A stretch of 64,000 nucleotides of DNA from M3007 sp031373665 (GTDB lineage: Bacteria; Bacteroidota; Bacteroidia; Chitinophagales; Saprospiraceae). The notes below the pieces were generated by a model that was given only the letters and a program-made list of their open reading frames with translations, searched no databases and had not been told where the DNA came from. The translations under genes and the position numbers were made by a program. The stretch spans positions 158,869 to 222,868 of the forward strand of contig JANMMZ010000016.1 in assembly GCA_031373665.1 (NCBI GenBank), given 5' to 3'. Positions 60,819-64,000 of this stretch are shown piece after piece (position 1 is the stretch's first letter; each line of letters opens with the position of its first letter).

Positions 60819-61673
60819 TTATATTTTTATCGCTTTTCTATTAATAATTTTGCCTTCTCTTTTTGCCAGATAATAGAGAATAATCCCAATCAGCAATAAG
60901 AAAGTTACTGTAAAAATGGAATCTTCAATCCCAATTCCTCCGCCTGTAAACAAAACTGGCCCTTCAAATTTAGAATGAATAATTTTGCCCATATCATTTA
61001 ACCCTGTAAGGTTTGAACCATAAAAAGGTTGCGCAAAATTCCAACCTAAATGAAAGAAAAAAGGCAACCAAACTCTTTTAGTATATACAAAAAGCATTGA
61101 CATTGTAAATCCCCAACACAGTGATACAAAAAAACTAAACAAAGTTGTGTTCGGATTAAAAATATGGTAAGTTTCAATTACCATTATTATTAGAATTGCA
61201 ATGTTAGTTCCTAACCAGTTTTCTAATTCGCGTAATACTAAACCTCTAGTAAAAAGATCTTCAATTATCGCTGCAACAACCAGCGTCATGAATAATTTAA
61301 AGGAATAATCTTCTGTAACTATTTTAATAATATGATAATATCCTAAGAGATATAATATAAAAATAGATAATGAAATTGCAGAAAATCCAATTACAAATCC
61401 ACCAAACATTTCTTTGAGTAAATATTTTATTGAAAGTTCTTTAATTTCTCGTTTTTCATACCAGCGGAATAAAAAATAGTAACTTGATAGTAACACCATA
61501 AAAGAAACTAGATGTATTAAAGGGTCGGCAATATTTTTATCTTCAATTATACTATAAAAAAGTGGTTTTGATACAAAATTTTGTATAACTATAAAAAGAG
61601 AAAAGCAAACAGTAATTCCCAAAATTATTTTAGTAATTGGGAAATCTAAGATTTTTTTGAGCGATTGAGTCAT
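60819..61673 (-). CDS. CPBP-family intramembrane metalloprotease (type II CAAX-prenyl-protease-like)
   Basis: A 284-residue membrane protein with about eight hydrophobic helices. The CPBP motifs are present: EDLFTRGLVLRELENW (motif 1, E-D-x-x-x-R), and LPFFFHLGWNFAQPF (motif with His and Asn). These proteins cleave or bind membrane substrates and often act in bacteriocin self-immunity. It is divergent from an HxlR regulator across a region with two palindromes. The gene is clearly more AT-rich than the rest of the window, suggesting transfer. Confidence 0.88.
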   Translation of the reverse strand: MTQSLKKILDFPITKIILGITVCFSLFIVIQNFVSKPLFYSIIEDKNIADPLIHLVSFMVLLSSYYFLFRWYEKREIKELSIKYLLKEMFGGFVIGFSAISLSIFILYLLGYYHIIKIVTEDYSFKLFMTLVVAAIIEDLFTRGLVLRELENWLGTNIAILIIMVIETYHIFNPNTTLFSFFVSLCWGFTMSMLFVYTKRVWLPFFFHLGWNFAQPFYGSNLTGLNDMGKIIHSKFEGPVLFTGGGIGIEDSIFTVTFLLLIGIILYYLAKREGKIINRKAIKI

Positions 61674-61700
61674 TTTTTTTCTGATTTTATCTATTTAATA

Positions 61701-61763
61701 TTGTTGCAAAGGAAGGTATTTAATACCTTTACAACAAGTAGATACTAATATGTAGCCTACATA
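61701..61763. promoter_or_regulatory. two palindromes between the CPBP and HxlR genes (candidate operators)
   Basis: AAGGTATT-T-AATACCTT (61713-61729), flanked symmetrically by TTGTTG and CAACAA (61701-61737), and TATGTAG-C-CTACATA (61749-61763). HxlR-type regulators are winged-helix dimers that bind such symmetrical sites near their own genes, often between divergent genes. Confidence 0.55.
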
Positions 61764-61811
61764 CCAAAAGGATACTATTATTGATTATCAATGTTTTAAA
61801 TTTAAAAAAAA

Positions 61812-62135
61812 ATGAAAAATAACAGCAAAAAGGCGCACTGTGCCGTTGATTATGCTTTTCAACGCATCGGCGGAAAATACAAAGGACGAATTTTATGGGT
61901 TTTAAGAGAGGATGTTTTGAGATATGGAGAATTAAAAAGAGCCATAGTAGGAATTACGCCTAAAATGCTCACGCAAACACTAAAAGAATTAGAGGGGGAT
62001 GAATTGGTTATAAGAACAGTATATTTGGAAGTCCCACCCAAAGTCGAATATACGCTTACCGAAACAGGGAAAGAATTAATCCCATTCATTGCTCAAATGC
62101 GAAGTTGGGGCGAAAAGCAAATGTTAACGCTTTGA
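61812..62135 (+). CDS. HxlR-family winged-helix transcriptional regulator
   Basis: A 107-residue DNA-binding protein: AHCAVDYAFQRIGGKYKGRILWVL with the family-defining N-terminal Cys, LRYGELKRAIVGITPKMLTQTLKELE, and VPPKVEYTLTETGKELIPFI. Several family members sense reactive aldehydes or oxidants through that Cys. It is divergent from the CPBP protease gene and probably controls it and itself through the palindromes at 61701-61763. Only 62136-62265 of AT-rich spacer follows. Confidence 0.9.
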   Translation: MKNNSKKAHCAVDYAFQRIGGKYKGRILWVLREDVLRYGELKRAIVGITPKMLTQTLKELEGDELVIRTVYLEVPPKVEYTLTETGKELIPFIAQMRSWGEKQMLTL

Positions 62136-62265
62136 GTTTTTTCTTCAATTTACTTCCTTTTGTTAATTCAATGAATGGATTTCTTTTTTGATTTCGTGGA
62201 ACGTTTGGCTTGCTGCCGTTTCGACGTTTAGGAGAAAATGGTCAGCCATGTAAAGTTAGTGCCAT

Positions 62266-62574
62266 TCAGTCATCTTTATTACCTCTTGGATTCTGGCCAT
62301 TCTCTTCCTTATACTTACGAATATACTGTTTTTCAATTCGTTTTGCCTCTTTTTTGCCAGGAATCCCTATCAAAAGTATTCGGGCAAAAAAGCGAAGCCA
62401 TTTAACACCGATGTTCAAAAAATCTACCTGTACTCTCATTCTGTTGGAGTAACCGTCTTCATCAATCGGGTCGTGGCTGATGCCGTATTTGAAAACATCA
62501 TCGTCCACGGAATCCCTTATCTCATACAAATGATGAGGTTTGTTGTTCTTATTCGAGTTGCCGTGTTCAGACAT
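62266..62574 (-). CDS. short GIY-YIG/URI-type nuclease domain protein (toxin-domain-like)
   Basis: A 102-residue protein. LYEIRDSVDDDVFKYGIS (GIY-YIG-like start) and the following RMRVQVDFLN, RFFARILLIGIPGKKEAKRIEKQYIRKYKEE and PRGN resemble the URI-nuclease toxin domain found at the ends of Rhs/polymorphic toxins. Here it stands alone, with no delivery domain or signal peptide, three bases after a DUF4240 gene. It may be an orphan toxin tail left by recombination, or a small nuclease. Confidence 0.65.
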   Translation of the reverse strand: MSEHGNSNKNNKPHHLYEIRDSVDDDVFKYGISHDPIDEDGYSNRMRVQVDFLNIGVKWLRFFARILLIGIPGKKEAKRIEKQYIRKYKEENGQNPRGNKDD

Positions 62575-62577
62575 AAT

Positions 62578-63156
62578 TTATAATTCTTCCTTTTGCCAGC
62601 CTTTTTTATTACTGTATGTTTCGTAGTTGTAAGCAGAAATTGGCGAAAAGTTTTTGCCTGCCTTCCTTTTATACGCCTTTAAAGCGGCGTATAGTAGCGG
62701 CTCAAAAGTCAAATCAGACGGCATTAAATGAGGATTATGAAGAATTTTTTCGTAGTAATCCTGACCGTTTGCTACCACAGCACACCGGGTATACAGAAAG
62801 TCATCAACAGAGAGTAGACCTTCTTCGTCCGGGTCATCTAAAAATATTTTTGCATGGGCATATGTGTCCAACTGCCAAAGTTTTTCGGATAATACATCCG
62901 AAAAGCGATAGATATGCCCAATCGGTTGTTCCGTCAAAAAGTCTATGAGTGGCGCAGTAACTTTTTCGTCGTCGCCTTCCTTTTCCCAATCAAGCATATT
63001 AATGGCCTTCCAAAAGTCTGCATCTGAAAAAGTTAAAGAGTGATTAAGTTGCTCTTGTAACCGGATTTCAACTGCTGCATGGGCAAAGTCCCGTTTCAGA
63101 TTTTCGACAAACTTAGTGTCGATGTCATCAATATTAATATTCAAAACAGTAGTCAT
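62578..63156 (-). CDS. DUF4240-domain protein (possible immunity protein)
   Basis: A 192-residue cytosolic protein. The core FSDADFWKAINMLDWEKEGDDEKVTAPLIDFLTEQP and FSDVLSEKLWQLDTYAHAKIF matches DUF4240, a domain often encoded beside polymorphic toxins. The ATG at 63156 is chosen because a -7 element (TATCTTTG) lies at 63193-63186, upstream of it; an in-frame start at 63249 would lie before that promoter. The next gene (GIY-YIG) begins three bases after the stop. Confidence 0.75.
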   Translation of the reverse strand: MTTVLNINIDDIDTKFVENLKRDFAHAAVEIRLQEQLNHSLTFSDADFWKAINMLDWEKEGDDEKVTAPLIDFLTEQPIGHIYRFSDVLSEKLWQLDTYAHAKIFLDDPDEEGLLSVDDFLYTRCAVVANGQDYYEKILHNPHLMPSDLTFEPLLYAALKAYKRKAGKNFSPISAYNYETYSNKKGWQKEEL

Positions 63157-63185
63157 ATTAAAATGCTTTAATCGTCGAATGACTG

Positions 63186-63193
63186 CAAAGATA
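63186..63193 (-). promoter_or_regulatory. Bacteroidota -7 element (TATCTTTG) for the DUF4240/GIY-YIG pair
   Basis: TATCTTTG on the minus strand, 30 bases before the ATG at 63156. Confidence 0.5.
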
Positions 63194-63320
63194 GGGCTTT
63201 TAGAACAACCGGGCATACCTTCTTTTGAGAAAATACAACCTGGTTGCAAAATATAGTGGACAAGCCACTCGAAATTTATAACAGGGCAGCATCGCCCTTA
63301 AAAGCCTAAACGCCATCTTT

Positions 63321-63720
63321 TATTTGTTCAGTTCTTCACCAAATGATTTGAATTGAGGGTTGTCTCGTTCATTTCCACTTTCTTTGGTAATGAGTTCAAT
63401 CCGGTTCTTATCACTTTTTAACTCAAAATTGCGACTTTTTGAGTTTAGTGCCTTTCTCAAAGCATTTAAAATATAGGCGGAACTGCCGCAACGACACCGT
63501 CTAATATTATAGAACCGTTTTCGGCATTCCGTAGCAAAAATCTATTATGACGATAACGCCTTAGTCTTTCAAGCGCCGCATCCGCCACCAAACGAGTAAT
63601 CAGCCCGGCTTCATGCAGAAGTTCAATATCTTTTCTATCTGACTCATAAAGAGATTCTTCTATGCTGTCAAGCGATTGCAAAAGATTTTTCGCATCCACA
63701 ACTCCGTTTCTGCCTCGCAT
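63321..63720 (-). pseudogene. probable frameshifted gene of unknown function
   Basis: The first part (63720 down to 63466, 84 residues) encodes a helical protein (NLLQSLDSIEESLYESDRK, ADAALERLRRYRHNRFLLR) and stops right after VAAVPPIF. In the next frame, reading from about 63480 to the stop at 63321, a further 55-residue stretch continues sensibly (AYILNALRKALNSKS, FELKSDKNRIELITKE). One base gained or lost near 63475 would join the two into a protein of about 137 residues. Either the gene is broken, or the sequence has an error there. I do not recognise the family. Confidence 0.5.
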
Positions 63721-63779
63721 TTGCAGGCGAATTACAATGTCATTTTCTATTGCATTACGTTATATTTTTATGTTATTGG

Positions 63780-63900
63780 CACTAACGTTTGGATGTGCGC
63801 CTGTGCCGCCGTGCGTTGGCTTTGTGCATTGGTGTCAGGCGGCATGGACGTACATCCTTTGTTGAACAAAGCCTACGGCAACCGCTCCGCCCAACACTAA
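63780..63900. repeat. GC-rich imperfect palindrome
   Basis: Inside an AT-rich tract, GGATGTGCGCC ... GCCGCC ... GTTGGCTTTG on the left faces CAAAGCC ... GGCAAC ... GCCCAAC on the right, giving an imperfect stem of about 110 bases. GCCCAAC also fits the RYYYAAC box of integron attC sites, but the partner box is poor. No gene is evident from 63721 to about 63960. Confidence 0.35.
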
Positions 63901-64000
63901 TCCCGCACAAATATACATACATACTTTATCTTAGCGCATTATTAACTTTTAAATTTTGCGCATTATGCCAAAAAAAAATTAAAGGACTGGCTCGACGGCA

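Overview
The window reads as chromosomal DNA of a free-living Bacteroidota, most likely of the Saprospiria/Chitinophagia type (inference). The evidence is a type IX secretion (T9SS) PorP-like protein with an OmpA/PD40 partner, T9SS C-terminal sorting domains, lipoproteins and signal peptides of the usual Bacteroidota form, no strong Shine-Dalgarno sequences, several likely TTG starts, and many copies of the Bacteroidota -7 promoter element TAnnTTTG. Most genes are ordinary chromosomal genes. Accessory character is concentrated at about 27.4-32.8 kb, 39.9-45 kb and 60.5-64 kb.

Layout. 1-5.85 kb (minus): an inorganic-carbon module (small secreted protein, SulP transporter, beta-carbonic anhydrase, DabA, and the start of DabB cut by the window edge), divergent from PEP carboxylase, so CO2/bicarbonate uptake sits beside bicarbonate fixation into oxaloacetate. 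8.6-10.3 kb: glutaminyl-tRNA synthetase. 10.3-12.3 kb: ECF sigma factor overlapping a membrane-anchored protein with a beta-barrel-like C-terminus. 12.4-15.9 kb: OmpA/PD40 protein and PorP/SprF-like protein. 16-20.6 kb: CotH-like protein, small membrane protein and penicillin-acylase-family hydrolase. 20.9-23.8 kb: carB without its allosteric domain, preceded by a possible Arg-rich leader peptide and a 17-bp hairpin. 24-27.4 kb: lipoprotein, glycosyltransferase, secreted protein.

27.4-32.8 kb: an accessory run of two tandem phage-tail-collar proteins, a T9SS-exported lamin-tail-like protein, a leucine-rich-repeat protein, a PKHD-type Fe(II)/2-oxoglutarate hydroxylase and an Asp/Asn-beta-hydroxylase fused to an HExxH domain. 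32.8-40 kb: DUF4139 protein, secreted protein, a 502-bp nested palindromic element without genes, DUF1080 protein, esterase-queE pair and a serine hydrolase. 40-50 kb (minus): der, lipoprotein, exopolysaccharide-type sugar transferase, then a tight co-directional run of PKD-cyclophilin lipoprotein, HD-PycTM (Pycsar-effector-like) protein, polyprenol-phosphate glycosyltransferase, an EAD-trypsin-TIR conflict-type protein and an Rpn-family nuclease, the last two overlapping by one base. 49.8-55.9 kb: MBL hydrolase, 5'-nucleotidase lipoprotein, T9SS cargo, a candidate small RNA and a GT9 glycosyltransferase. 55.9-58.2 kb: tRNA-Leu(CAG), a palindromic repeat, and cysE-cysK behind a leader peptide with four consecutive Cys codons and a classical terminator (a cysteine attenuator). 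58.2-60.5 kb: EamA exporter and NhaD antiporter. 60.5-64 kb: an AT-rich accessory end with a CPBP protease/HxlR divergent pair, a DUF4240/GIY-YIG pair and a frameshifted gene.

The strongest candidates for something undescribed are the coupled EAD-trypsin-TIR/Rpn pair, the collar-hydroxylase cluster, and the two amino-acid attenuators (Cys for cysE-cysK, Arg for carB). Assignments rest on reading motifs and family resemblance by eye; no database search was run.
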